The translations under genes and the position numbers were made by a program. DNA of 64,000 nt from Ceratodon purpureus (lineage: Eukaryota; Streptophyta; Bryopsida; Pseudoditrichales; Ditrichaceae), in assembly GCA_014871385.1 (NCBI GenBank), contig CM026428.1, positions 2,104,195-2,168,194 on the forward strand, written 5' to 3'. Below are positions 32,697 to 45,659 of this stretch, one piece after another; the stretch's first letter is position 1; each line of letters opens with the position of its first letter. Under the pieces are notes generated by a model. That model saw nothing but the letters and a program-made list of their open reading frames with translations. It had not been told where the DNA came from and searched no databases.

Positions 32697-34098
32697 GGAG
32701 ACGGATCACGACTGCTGATGCAACTGCATCGTGGAACCAACTATCTAATTTATGAAGTCGGCAATCGTGATATCGCCGTGAAGACCAAGATAAATAATTA
32801 GTTATAAATTTTTGTTTCAGCTTGAATGATCTGGTTGTGAGATATTTACGCATGATGCTAAATCTGCAAATGTCTGATCTAGTCATCGCATGGACTGACA
32901 GATAATTCAAGTAGTCACGTTACGTAGCATCCAAGTTTACACAGTGCGTACAATATTGGTATAGGCGATAGTCATTGGAAAATGAGTACAATTAAGTTAG
33001 CAGTTTCTAATTATATTATTTACATCTGAGCAAGATTGCTCTGTTGTAAGCATAGCAGAGTTGTGAGGAATCATTAGGTTAGTGGGTTTTATATTGTAGT
33101 TAGTTGGGTAGATGGTAGCCCAATTCTACTTGATTTGTGGTGACAGGATATAATGGAACTGGTTATGATTCCTGTATTTTACAAATTTTGTAGCTGATGA
33201 AATGCTTGTGAGATCCTAGAAAAATATTTTTCTTCATCGGAAAGGAACTGAGAAGAAGCCTGAGATTTTCCCAGACCGTACATGTAGAGATTTTGAAACC
33301 TGAAGGATCAACTCGAAAATTCTTTACGATTGCTAATTTTCACAAGTGATACAGGGAAGGCCTGTTGGTCCCGCTTAGATTAATATAATCCAACCAGGAT
33401 GTGTGATTCGACTGGGAAGCTCTTGGTCATATCTTTGGACTAATTTGTGTACAGGCATCTGTTTATAATTCCTGGATTTCATTGCAAATGCTTATGACAA
33501 AGCCATATATCAAAACACACTTCAAAGTGGTCAAGTGTCAGATATGGCCATGGTGATTTGTGCGAAAAGAGATACTGTACTCTCTTCTTGTCAAATGGTA
33601 GCTCTCATACTGGAATTGAAATAGTTCTGATCAGCCACAACAGAACGCTCGATCAACAATTCCAGTTCTAATTGAGGCTTAGATGCTACTGAAGCAAGAT
33701 CTTTGTAACGAAGATTGTGCTTCTAATCACCTCACTTTATTGCACAGCCACCAAATATTATATGCTACACCACAACTTGTCACGTATGACATGCCTTAAA
33801 CCTGTTATCATAAAAGTATAAAACGAAAGGTATTGCTCCTAACATACTGACTAGATGAGTGAAGAGAAGAAGATAGTCATGCGGGAAAGAAAATTTAACT
33901 GTTATATCATGAAAGTATGAAAATATTTTGTTAGATCGAAGACAGCTCTAAAGCCATTACACCTACACATTTGATGCTTTCTACAATTTAAACAGGAACA
34001 CAAAGAGCAAGCACCCTCTTGTCTACCATGAAACCAGCAAACAAAAAAAATTGGGTTCAGGGTTTAGAAAGGAGGTCCTTGTTCGCATTAAAATGGCT
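32697..34098. other. No gene recognised
   Basis: Intergenic between the small ORF and the 3' end of the Obg gene. It probably contains the 3' untranslated region of the latter near 34000-34098; nothing else supportable. Confidence 0.5.
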
Positions 34099-36224
34099 CT
34101 ACGTTGTCGTCGGCCGGGACCTCATCCAAGCAGTATTTCTGGATCTAGGGGCTCCCTTTTCATCAACCAACATTCTCAACCCTGCTCTAAGGTCATCAAC
34201 CCCTTCCTCCAAAACTGCGCAAACTGGGAAAATAGGCATCTCTTCACCTACTCTTCTTCGAAGCTCTTCCAATGCTTCCTCAGTCCCAGGCTCGTCAATT
34301 TTATTCGCCACAACTAGAGCTGGCCGCGTGGAGAGGCCAGCTTCGTACTTATCAAGTTCGAATTTAAGCTCATCTAATTGATCCCATGGCAAGGGACCTT
34401 TCTTATCTCCTATACCAGCTGATAAATCTACCACATATGCCAGTGCTTTCGTTCGCTCAATGTGGCGTAAAAATGCATGACCTAGTCCGCGGTTTTCATG
34501 TGCGCCCTTGATCAGTCCAGGGATATCCGCAACCGTAAGTGCAAAATGGTCGTCATATTCTAACTTACCGATATTCGGTCTTAAAGTCGTGAAAGCGTAA
34601 TGCCCTACTGTGGGCTTAGCTCGTGACATAGCACCTAACAAGGTACTCTTTCCAGCGTTTGGAGCGCCCACTAAGCCAACGTCGGCTATGGTTTTTAACT
34701 CTAGTACTAAGATTGCTTCCGAACCAGGTAAGCCATCCTCGTGTTCAAGGCTAGGGAGTAGTTTGTTTTTACCTACACCTCTTGCATAAGATGCGTTGCC
34801 TCGGCCTCCTTCGGCTCCGGTTCCCATTATTAGACTCTGTCCCGGCTTCACAAACTCGGCCACTGCATATCTAGTAATTGTGTTATTCCTTCTAGGAATC
34901 ACTTCGCTAAGCTCATCAGCCTCCTCGTCGAAATCATCCTCGTCTTTATCCTTATCCTCGTCCTCGTCCTCCCCCTCCTCTTCATCGTGAGCATCACCTG
35001 CCATCGTTACTATGTGAGCTTCGAATTTGCGATCGACAGACGACCATATCAGGACTTTGACATTCTCATCAGGAATCTGAAAATACAAAAAGCTAAAAGA
35101 TTAACCCTAAACCCTGGCTTCTTGACATCCCCTAAAGCAAAGTCACAGTTTATGACCTGAAATATCCACTTCGCAAACTCCACTTTCATTGATAACCAAG
35201 AGCTCATCACTTTCAGGACTCTCAGTTGCTTCGGCGATTGGAGCCTCTCTAACTCCACCAGTGTCTGGACTAGCCGTTTCTTCCCGATCACAATTAACAC
35301 CATGCTCATCTCGTTGCCCCGTCCCTACTGCCGAGTCAGCCAAAGATCGACTCTTCTCTGCCAGAAGTCTTGCTTTGGAATTGTCAAGAAATAGGTCATC
35401 TAACCATGCAGCTGATATTTCCGACGACTCGTCGTTGGCTGAAACGCTGATACCCTCTGTACCTCCAGAAACTCTTGAGCGCTCCGAGGTTGTATGATCA
35501 GGAGTGACAGGAGGAGGTTCCAGAGAAGGAATCGAGCCAGAAACTAAGTGCACAACTGTACCAACGGGGACTTGCACTATCTGAAAGACAGAAGAAAAGT
35601 CAGTTACAGTGACAGTTGATGAGACAATTGAAATAAGAATTTTCTAACAATTCGTCATCTCTAGTAAAATGAAGTACCTTGTCAAGACCTCTGCTGCCAA
35701 CTCGACGTTTCGACGAACCTTGGCCACCTTTCTTGCCGTTCTACAAATATCACCGAACGACAATCAAAGGTTAAGTTCTCTCGACCCTGTAAATAAAAAA
35801 AGTCGCTGAGAAAACCATTGCAGAGCCTTAAATCATTGTTTTAAGGGCGAAAACCATACAAGGTGATGTTGCAAGTTGCTGAAGTCCCATTCAGCGGCAG
35901 AACTGACAAGAATAACATCCCCACCTCGTCCTCCATTCCCTCCTGCATGTGTAGAAGTGCAGGCATTAAAATAAGACACCAAAGGCACATCGACCCCAAC
36001 AGTTCAAAATTGAATTGATCGGCAAACTCACCGTCTGCGGTGCCATGGCGTGAATGGCGACTCTTGCGGAAGCTGGTGCAGCCAGAGCCACCAGGGCCAC
36101 CCCGGACGCTGAGACGGAACCGATCCACCAATTTCCGCTCCTGCAACGGTGCACGCTTGCCAGAAGTAGCGAAGTAGCGAGTGACAAGCGAGGAGGAGGA
36201 CCGGAGGAATGCGCCCACAGCCAT
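34099..36224 (-). CDS. Obg-family GTPase, organellar
   Basis: Five exons on the minus strand: 36032-36224, 35860-35942, 35678-35740, 35157-35580 and 34099-35076. The Ser/Arg-rich N-terminus (MAVGAFLRSSSSLVTRYFAT) looks like a mitochondrial presequence; an ATG seven codons upstream (36245) is possible. The glycine-rich Obg fold follows (FRLSVRGGPGGSGCTSF, GGNGGRGGDVILVSS, VQVPVGTVVHLV), interrupted by acidic insertions, then the G domain: GAPNAGKST (G1), AFTTLRPN (G2), DIPGLIKGA (G3), NKIDEPG (G4). Obg proteins act in ribosome large-subunit assembly. Exons 1-4 join in phase, but exon 4 at its best donor (CAG|GTCATA) leaves one base too many for exon 5, so either an internal boundary is wrong or there is a one-base indel in the acidic exon 4. 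Confidence 0.88.
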
Positions 36225-36260
36225 GGCACATGGAGAAGCTATCAATGCATGTCCCAGCCC

Positions 36261-36282
36261 AGGGTTTAGGGTTTAGGGTTTA
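36261..36282 (-). promoter_or_regulatory. Telo-box (three TTTAGGG units) upstream of Obg
   Basis: agggtttagggtttagggtt lies about 40 bases upstream of the Obg start codon. On the gene strand it reads as AAACCCTAAACCC. Such telo-boxes are common in plant promoters of translation and ribosome-biogenesis genes, which fits Obg. It is too short to be a telomere. Confidence 0.6.
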
Positions 36283-39200
36283 AGGATGGGATGAAGAAGC
36301 TGTGACGTCACTTCTCGCATGGATGATGATGACGATGTGTCGATGATTATTTCTTCATCCACTTCGGGTGATAACCGAGACCTAAATTCACAGTACTTTT
36401 TTTAATTTTTGAACTAGATTATGTGGATCATTGGCGCCTCTGGTGTTAATATATAATTATTTTTATGAGAGATTATAGATCCCCATAAAAAGAATCTATA
36501 GATCCACTTTACCATTATACATTTGTAACAACAAAGTAGTAATAACTTCTAAGTAATTTACATTATAATAGCATTATTTCTATTTTATTCATCTATAAAT
36601 TTTTAATGATTATTTTTTTATTTGAAAAAATTCTACGATTAACAATACAACATTAATATAAATCAAAAGGTACATATCCTGTAAATATACACAAGAATAT
36701 ACAAATTATTTATAATATGCCCAAATTGTTTTGTATTTTTCATAGTATAATTTATTTATTCAAAATCAAAATTTTATGAAAAAATTAAATTTCATTAATA
36801 TTTTTATTTTAGATATTTAAATAATTTTAAAAGAGAATATCGATCCTAGCAAGTAGACTATAAAAAACTGATACCTCTATTTTTTTAAGTTATTTATTTC
36901 ATTTGATGTAAGTTTTTTATGATTATGGAAAGAAAATTCAAGGTTTGTTAGTATGGTGGGGGTTTGGTCTGTGTTTCATGGTTGAGCTGGAAGATTGAAC
37001 TTGTGTGCATTGCTTGTGAACATGTTGAACTGTAGGACAAAGTTGTAAAAGATGGCGGGGGTTTGGTCAAAGTTGATCTGAGAGAGTACCGGCACACTAA
37101 AGGAGACCATTCAGTTGTTCCTCGTGTGAAGAAACAAAATTGAGTCGAGATAAGCTTCGCTCGCCAGAGCCTTCAAAACGAGTACATGAGGAAGTTTCAC
37201 TTGAGGACGTGTCAGAGGAAAAGGATCATATCGTTGTCTATAAGGTAATGCGCCCAAAAACCGTCCCATAGGCTTGACATAGGCTGTTCCTGAAACTGTG
37301 CAAAATCATTCTAATTCCGTCTAGGGCTGCAGAAATTGAGTGCTTGTGATTGGTGCAGAGATGTCCTATTCTCAGAATCCAAGTGGTCATATTGACCATG
37401 ACTCTAGGGACGGTTAGTGGAGCACCTAGGGCTGAACATTCAAAAATTCATAGGAAATTGTAGACTTACTCAAAAATGATTATTTTTTTTGGGATGGCTT
37501 TGCACTAGCTTTGCACTTCATCCAAAAATTATAAAAAAATTCCACCACTATTCCAAATGAGCAAACCTGAAATTCGGACGGTTTCTGGGCACACTACCTT
37601 AATCATGGAGTCAAGAAGATAGTAGATTCTATAGTATCTGAATTGACTAAAAAGGCGGCCGAGTGGGATCATGTGACACAATACGTACCAGGTTTTTCTT
37701 CGGAGATGTTAATTGTGGCCAACTTTATGTACCGTGCCGAGTTTCATCTGACAAACCGTTTGTTAAAATGATAGTTTTGAACTAAGACACACATAAATAT
37801 ACAAAGTTATGATTATGTTCCAAAACACTTTTTTGCATTTACTACTGAAATAATTCTAGGTTCAAATTTAACATTATGAAATACAAATACTTTAATCATT
37901 TTGAAATTTGTAAAATCTTTAAGATTTTTAAAAAAATAAAAAATAAAATAATCATAAATGCATTCATAACGTGCATTGTGTGAAGATATATAAAAGTATT
38001 TTATAAGAGGATTTTATTAAGATTTTTGGCTATATTTAAAGTCAAATATAGTTAATTTTTAGAGATAACAATGTAAATAAGGCAAATAAAGGAATGAAGC
38101 TTTGACATGCCATATCAGCGTTGGCGGCTACAACTTGTATGTACACATTTATTATAAGTGGAGCTTTATGTGAAATGTGTTGCTTGTTGCATATATTATA
38201 TAAATTGAAGTATACCCCTTAACTTAATAATAAGTTTTTTATTTTTTTAACACTTTTATCATTACATTTGTCAAATAGGTTTTAAGCATCTTAAGAAAGA
38301 CTTAGAAGATAAGCATTGTATTGCGTACGGAGCAAGTGCTTTTGGGTTTGATCTCCAACATTGTCGAAGGGATAAAATAGTTTTTGCTCTTCTTTTGCGG
38401 GCGGGAGTTTTGGCTCTTGTCTCGCACGCGGGTTTGGGGAGACAAGGTTCCGTGTCTCAGAAGATTAGCATTGTAGTTTGTTGACCATCGATCAATTTTG
38501 ATCTCAATTGATCTAAAAATATATAACGTTCCTCAACATTTTCTACATAAGTATATATATAGTGAAAATACCATAAATTGACAAAAAAGGTTATGAAAAT
38601 AAAAATGAATGTTTTTTCAATGAATTATAATTTTTAATTGGAAAAGAAAAAGTATAACTAAGTAAAATAATTTATCATTCATAAAAACTTTTCAACACCT
38701 TTTTAAAATGAATTTTTAGACACATCTCCAACTTATTTTTAATTATCATCTTAAACTAATATCAAGCTTGATCTAGGATTATATATGAGTTGATCCATCC
38801 ATTCTATTCAGAATATAACAAAGCAATTTGTTAAAATAAAAAAATGCTAAAAACAAATTCATTGATATTACGCTCCAAAAAATGAATGTTTAAAGTATAA
38901 ATCATATTTAATAAAACTTGAATATATCATTGTAAGTAACTCTCCTATTTCAGTCGGATTTCAAAAAATAAAAATAGAATGTAAATAATAATAAATCAAA
39001 ACTCATCCACACTATAAAAGGTATCATTATCAAATTTGATCCTTACCATATAATTTAAAAATGAATATTAAAAATGAATAAATTAAAACTAAAATTTTAT
39101 AATAAAATTACAAATTATAAAATTTTAATTTTGAATATAATTTTTAAATATTGATTTAATCACAAAAAAATAAACCAAGATATTTAATGATTTTTAATGA

Positions 39201-42200
39201 CTTAATTTATTGATTGCTTCTATTAAAAAAACTCATACTCATTTTACCATCATGCTTTTATTTTTATTACAATTTGAAAGTAGAACAATTTATTTAATAA
39301 TATATGTTTATAATTAAAATTCCTTTATATTCTTATTGTCGCATTTTTAAATGATTCAAAAAGATTTACACTTCATTGAAATACTACAAAAAATCATGAT
39401 TGGAAAATATACATAGACTTTGATTTAATATATTATATTCATTATAAAATGTCACACTTCCTATGCACTTCATAGTCAATACAATTACATATTTTCATCA
39501 TTATCATGAGTTACCAAGAGTCTTGTTAAAGAAATTTGAGTATCATTAAAAATTCTAGGTATTTTAAAAAGTTAATATGCAATTAAACCTATAAAATTCA
39601 TCCACCTACAATAATATAAATGATTTTATAACATATAATATATAGAATATTAGAGGTTATAAAGTATTACATTATTTATAAACGTTCTGATTTCACTCAC
39701 TTCACATATATCCACTCCCTCCTCAGTTCCCATATTAATAAAAAATGTCTTTTGAATATAAAGTATCAGTGACTAATTGAATAATACACCAAAATATGCA
39801 TAATTTGATTTACAACTTTTCATTTACCAAAATTCTATCATTAATTCTTAAATAACCATATAAGTTTATTAATTCTTCATATAGTATTTTGATGTAGTTA
39901 TCTTGCTTATATAAATGGTAAAAAAGAATTTTTAAACATGGAAAGAAACAAAAAGATGTTTTATGGCAGGATTTATATATAATTGTACAACAACATTGAA
40001 TTTGTGCAAAAAAACACGTTTTAAAGTTATGTAAACATAAAGCATTTTGACATAAGTTCCTTCATATGTTCAAGTCAACAAATTAATGCAAGAATTTGAA
40101 GCAAAGTCTTCTTGTGTGCATCTATGGACTTGTTTAATTCTTATGTATGCAGTGCATGATTTGATTCATCAACATTGTTGTCTTTATAAGAAGACATTTT
40201 ATCTGTGACTAATTAGCAACAAATTGTGCCAAAGTCGTAGGCTTTGTGTATAGTGCTACATTTCTCATAGATCTTGGACCTGGACAGGCTGGACTTGTGA
40301 ATCTTGTAGATCCAGTTAGCGTCAACAACTCTAGTAACTACGGGGTCAAATGCCGATCGAATGTATGTCCAAACAATTGACCATCAAACTCATGAGCTAA
40401 ATCCACCAGAAACTTCACAACCATCGACCCCTTAGACTTGTCACAAGAAGAGAAATGGGAGGTAGCATACAATTCCTACTTTTACGCAGGTTGTCGATAG
40501 CTTGAAAATCCTCACGCGTAACTCCAATATATGCCTTATATGGGCATCCTTGGCCATTGATTAAACCACTCCATTGATTCTTGTACTCAACCTTGAAGAA
40601 GCGAGAGTAAAGAAAGTCACTCTAGGAAGATCGGGGTACTTATCTGGTAGTTCTAGGCCTGCGTCTTTAGTCCTTGGAGTGCGATTATAAAAAACGACCT
40701 CACAACTCCACTCATTTCTAGTACGGTATACCACCATCTAATTTGCCATACACAAAAAATTTGAGAAGGGAAAACAATGACATATAAACATGGCATGCAT
40801 ATCTAACACTCAAAAAGTAATTGCACAAAACACTTTGCTGGATGACACTTTTGTCATTTCAGCAGCACCAACTGTTTGATAAAAGTCTGGAGGCAAAGAT
40901 CAAGGCATTGCAGTGTCCAAACCTCAAAATCTGAAAATGATTAAATCTACACCATGCACAATTTAACCTTAGGGCGAACGAGATTCCTTCCTCCTAGTAT
41001 AATAGTCCCCATAGTGAGCACACCTTGTTGATTCTATAGACTCTAGCTGAGCTGTTGTCTTTAGAATTAGATCCGTTGTATGTGAACGTTAAAATATACA
41101 TAACTTTTCCACGTAAAGCATTTTAATATAACTTCCTTCATAAATATTTAAACCTTCACAAGTTTAATTTGAGAATACCTCCTATCAATTTAGTATGTAT
41201 TAAAAAACAACAAATTCTTCTATTCTATCAAATTCAAGATGAATTAATTTAGAGGTTTTAAACCCTTTTTTATCTTTTAAGTCTTGAGATTTTCCTCCAC
41301 GTGATAGGCACAAAAGGCATGGAAAATCCTTTTTCTTCTTTTTATGGCATTGAGGTTTGAAGGCAGATAAGATTAAAGAAATATCATAAGAAATTCGAAA
41401 AGATTTAAAAATTATTGTTTTTAAATTTTTTACACTATGTTTCGATGAATTTTTTTTTGTTGACCATCTATTTGCTATTTGTACAATAAAAAGGTAAATT
41501 GAAACAAGTCCAAGACGTTATTATATGTAGTTAGAATTTTTTTTTGGTATATACATATATAAATATATATAAGTATATTTATAAATAGCTAAGGTTAGAC
41601 GTAAAGTAGAGAGAAATTAATATTTAACTATTATGTACCCATGTCCTCCAAACATAGTTACTACAAATAAAAAACAAACCCACCAAATTTTTTTTTTTTC
41701 ACTTAACTCCAATAAATTGATTTGTTTTGGATAAAAAAACTCAATTTTAATTATTTTACTTTGGCTTGCAAAGAAGGACTTCGAGTTCTTTCATTGGCCC
41801 AAATTTGGTTTTAATATGATTGAAATCCCTTCTTTGCATTTTATTATTAATATAGATTATGAATTTTATTTTATTTTTATCTCTCAGTATGTCACGTTGC
41901 TAGCAAAGACATTGCTTTTCTTCTTATTATGAGCCATTCAGAATGCACGTGAGTGAGAATTGACACAATTAACAAGGAAAAGCTAACTTTTTTGTGTTCT
42001 GAATTACTAAAAATTGACAACTTTGTAACAAAAAACAACACTAGCACCTTTGACTGATTGTAAACCCAGAACAAGACCATCTTTTCTTGTCTGTTGTGTC
42101 ACTTCTTACTCACGAGCTTCTACAATGACTCAAAATAGGAATGAAAAACGTCAAGTTTGTTATCAATGTCACTTGTGAGCTTGCTGAAATGTCAAGCCGC

Positions 42201-42629
42201 GCGCGTGACTCGTTTCTGATGAGGAATTCCAATTAATAAAGGTCTGGATTGACATACAACGTGAGCATTGACGTTCTTCTGGAGACCCTTCAATGGCGTG
42301 CTTTGCATCATTTCGTATAGTGAAAACTTAGAGACGAACATCTGCTGGACTACATCAACTTGCTATGTAGAAAAGAAGTGGAGGTATTTTGATTTCGGAT
42401 GCTGGTGAAGATAACTAAATCTTGTCATTACAGGAAGAATTCTTTGAAGAGATGTTATGGTCATAATTTGAGCTACAACTGGAGCGAGCTGAAACGTATT
42501 CAAACTCTTGATAGTGAAATGGCGTAGCCTGATAATTCCTCAAATGATCATGGACCAGGTGGTTTCAAATGGCAAATACCACTACGCAACACAAAAAATC
42601 AGCCCTTCCTTATCCCTTAGAAGCTGCTT
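36283..42629. other. Long gene-free AT-rich stretch
   Basis: Over 6 kb of mostly 25-35 percent GC sequence. No protein family, splice-bounded exon series or clear element ends recognised. Slightly richer patches at 36950-37770 and 40280-41050 may be old element or gene debris. Confidence 0.5.
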
Positions 42630-42935
42630 AATGTTCAATTCAATTTTACTCATCATGTCACTTGGTTCAAAATCAACTCCAAGTTTTGCAATGACATTGA
42701 CCAGCTAGCAACTCCTCACCGTCTCTAACTTTGAGATTTGTAACATCTTCGTCTGGAAGAGAAGGGACGGCGAACGCCGGCCATTGTGATCTGCTTTGAG
42801 CTACACGTAATCGTGCATTTTCATGTACAAGATGGAGATAGCCATGTGTATTCCACTGGGTTAAGTGTGGTGTGGTTGCCGTGCTTGCAAGAATATTGAT
42901 GCCATACACAAGTGCACAGCTGCCAGCATCATGAT
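42630..42935. repeat. Diverged direct repeat flanking the GH16 gene, copy A
   Basis: About 300 bases share the same order of blocks with 45345-45650: ttcaattca/ttcaatttca, gac(a/g)ttgaccagctagcaa / gacgccgaccagctagcaa, aacatcttcgtctgg / aatatcttcgtggcc, caagaatattgatgcca, then agcatcatg. Overall identity is perhaps 60-65 percent. Each copy keeps partial minus-strand frames, but I recognise no protein. Confidence 0.5.
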
Positions 42936-44169
42936 TGATGCACCAACATTGGGCTTCATGCAGTAGGAAAGTGTCTTCGCAATGAAAGTACCTTGGCCCA
43001 ATTTTCCTTGGTCAAATTTGAGGGTTACCATATCTCTTTAAATCCAAAATTGAATGCCTCCACTAAGTGGCACGACGAAGTGATCTCTCAGACCCTCCCA
43101 ACTCATCTTTCCAATTTGGTTCACACCGCCTACTCATGTCCATCCTCCCCTGGGCCAAGAATAATTTGCTCATGGCATGATGGATGATGTTCAGTACCAC
43201 TCTTCTCCCAGCTACCCAATTACTTCAGAATATCTGTCGTCTTGTCTTGTGTTCATTAAGTAAAACATCTAAGATCTGTACTGCAAATCACGACTTTTGT
43301 ATCCACTGGTACCTCGTGTTTGACTTAACTGGCTCAAGTAGAAATTTCGTCACCACTAAATTACCTCACCGCAGCTTTGGATTTGACTTTCCAGTTCATT
43401 TAACAAAAAATTAAGATAAGCACCATCTCAACACCACCATCTCAACACCACCATCTATCGAAGGCACCACCGTGACAATATTTATCCTAACAAACGGCCA
43501 TGAACAAAAAATGTCAAATCAGGTGTATATTTGGCCTCCAATGCATGCTCACGACAATGTTGTGCAAGTCAGAGGATATGGATGCTGAGAGAATAATCTA
43601 AGTTCCACAACTTCGATTCCAATCAACTTTAGTAATTATAAATGGCTAGATAACCACAAATCCGTCCCATTATGACGCCGTCTTTGCCTCACACCGCGTT
43701 GACGTCTATGTCGTGTCTACATCCAGATGACACAGTTCCGTCTGTGACGAATGTTGTGGAATAGTGGACTTAGGCAACATCTCCGGAACAAGGAGGAAGT
43801 CGAAGCTCACTCCTCTTCACCTGCTTGCGTCACGAACATGATCATCACGTCTTCCCTTTGACAAGACTGTGCTTGTAGTCAGAGAGTGCTAGACTTGTAA
43901 AATATCAACATTGTCAACTGGGTGGAAGTGATGTCGCGCCTTCCCATGAGCTAGTCAGAGACAAACAACACATCGAGCTAACCGCGTTCCATTCTGCATA
44001 AATGCGTCACAGGCCTTATGCACAGTTGCTATAACAGATCTGCGTCTGTAAGCTGAAGCTGAGGTGAGGAGTTACAGATTCGAGAATATCAGGTTTTGTG
44101 AAGCTGGAGTGATCGATCAGCTTGTGACGATATCGACGTACGACGTAGTACTGGTCTTTGGTGGTAGTG
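42936..44169. other. 5' flank of the GH16-like gene
   Basis: No separate gene recognised. A small tandem (caccatctcaacac repeated near 43422-43454) is present. Confidence 0.45.
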
Positions 44170-44862
44170 ATGGCGCGCAAGATACAGTGGGCGGGCCTCA
44201 CATGGACAGTGCGCGGCACATCGGCCACGACGCAGGGCCCAGGAGCGAACTGGTGGTCCGACAGTGCCTCCTCCGTCTGGGTCGACACGGCCGGGAAACT
44301 GCATCTCAAGCTCCGCAAGGAAGGCACTAGATGGCTGGCGCCGGAGATTTACACCGATCGGACCTTCAAGTACGGGACGTTCGTGTGGAAGATCGAGGGT
44401 CCCACGAGCTCGGCCACGGGAGTGCTCGACAAGAACGTCGTGCTGGGCTTGTTCACGTACCAGAGCTCGGACCTCAACAACGAGATCGACATCGAGCTCG
44501 CGCGCTGGGGCAACGCGAGCTGGCCCAATCTGAACTACACGGTGTATCCGTCGAGGGCGAGTTTGTGGGACGCCCAGCAGAAGGCGTCGTACGTGAAGTC
44601 GTCCGAGATGACGTTGCAAGGGAACTACACGACGCAGATGTTCACGTGGACTTCGAGCCAGGTGCGATTCTCGAGTAAGTACGGCCACAGCGCCGGCGCG
44701 TCGTCGATCTTGGATTGGAACACTCCGAATACTCCCGCGGAGCGCGTGCCGCAGAGCGCGTGCAGCGTGCATATGAATCTGTGGATTTGCAATGGCCAAA
44801 GTGCTCCTTCGAATGGGCAGGAGGTCGAATTCGTCATCCACAGCTTCACGTACTCGCCTTGA
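44170..44862 (+). CDS. GH16-like glucanase/lectin-fold protein, 230 aa
   Basis: Single-exon gene; ATG at 44170 (codons upstream in frame are not ATG). The translation carries the concanavalin-A-like glycoside hydrolase family 16 signature NNEIDIELARWGN, with E105 and E109 as the expected nucleophile and acid/base of the ExDxE motif and D107 between them. Supporting blocks: QWAGLTWTVRG near the N-terminus, GKLHLKLRK, YGTFVWKIEG and NVVLGLFTY. No signal peptide is visible, odd for a family that is usually secreted. It lacks the C-terminal extension of plant xyloglucan endotransglucosylases and looks more like short microbial GH16 proteins. GC content is far above its surroundings. AATAAA near 44987 could serve polyadenylation. 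Substrate unknown. Confidence 0.8.
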   Translation: MARKIQWAGLTWTVRGTSATTQGPGANWWSDSASSVWVDTAGKLHLKLRKEGTRWLAPEIYTDRTFKYGTFVWKIEGPTSSATGVLDKNVVLGLFTYQSSDLNNEIDIELARWGNASWPNLNYTVYPSRASLWDAQQKASYVKSSEMTLQGNYTTQMFTWTSSQVRFSSKYGHSAGASSILDWNTPNTPAERVPQSACSVHMNLWICNGQSAPSNGQEVEFVIHSFTYSP

Positions 44863-45344
44863 TCAATCTTGGTTAGAGCAGATGTCTTAGGATGGTATTT
44901 CGAGTTTCAGGGTTGCTTGGACGATGATCGGAATAATTGCCGGGGTGGTTGCATTGATATTGATATGATGTTGTATGTTGAATTTCAATAAAACCAACAA
45001 TTGGGTTGAGAAGGTATGACTCAGCATGTGTGCTCTTCTGGAAATTTTACCATTGTGCATTACATCACACGCTAGAATTTCATGATTTGAAGATTCTGCG
45101 ATAACCATCTATGCGATTGTAGCAGTAGGTGAAGATGCTCAGAATGACAAAGATGAGTCTGCTGGATTAGGTCTACTGAGTGTTTGAAGAAATGTGTGTG
45201 AACTGCGACTTAGCTAGGGTGAGTTTAAACTTTTGTTGAACTCTTGGTAGTGGTCTTGTATTATCTGGGCATGGTGGTTTTGGTGAATGCCTTGTATGCA
45301 GCAGCCATGGGCAGACACAGAACACAGCCAGTTTCTTTCCCTCT
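44863..45344. other. 3' flank of the GH16-like gene
   Basis: Contains the probable 3' untranslated region; no other gene recognised. Confidence 0.5.
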
Positions 45345-45650
45345 CATGTTGCTCAATGTTCAATTTCAGGAAGTCATTTTGTGTTCAATCAGGTCCAAAA
45401 TTTGGCAACGACGCCGACCAGCTAGCAAAACCTGGACTCGTGGGCACTTCAAAATCTCTCACTTAGTGATGTTTAATATCTTCGTGGCCTGCGCCGTCTG
45501 GAAGCGTAGTGAAGGCCGACGCCCATTGCCTGGCCACGACATCAATCAAGTGTTTCATGTGAGGGGTAGCCTTATTGCACATGATTTTGTGTGCTCTGAT
45601 TGTAGTGCAAGAATATTGATGCCACTCACTAGTGCAGAGCATCATGATTT
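45345..45650. repeat. Diverged direct repeat flanking the GH16 gene, copy B
   Basis: Same-orientation homologue of 42630-42935 (shared blocks: gaccagctagcaa, atatcttcgt, the identical caagaatattgatgcca, agcatcatg). It ends about ten bases from the stop codon of the SMP-30 gene, so it overlaps that gene's 3' untranslated region. Confidence 0.5.
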
Positions 45651-45659
45651 CTGTGTCGG

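Noticed and set aside
36261..36282. Telomere or subtelomere boundary
   Set aside because: Only three units, inside a gene promoter with genes on both sides.
44089..44841. 250-codon Arg/His-rich minus-strand frame
   Set aside because: Antisense shadow of the GC-rich GH16 gene.
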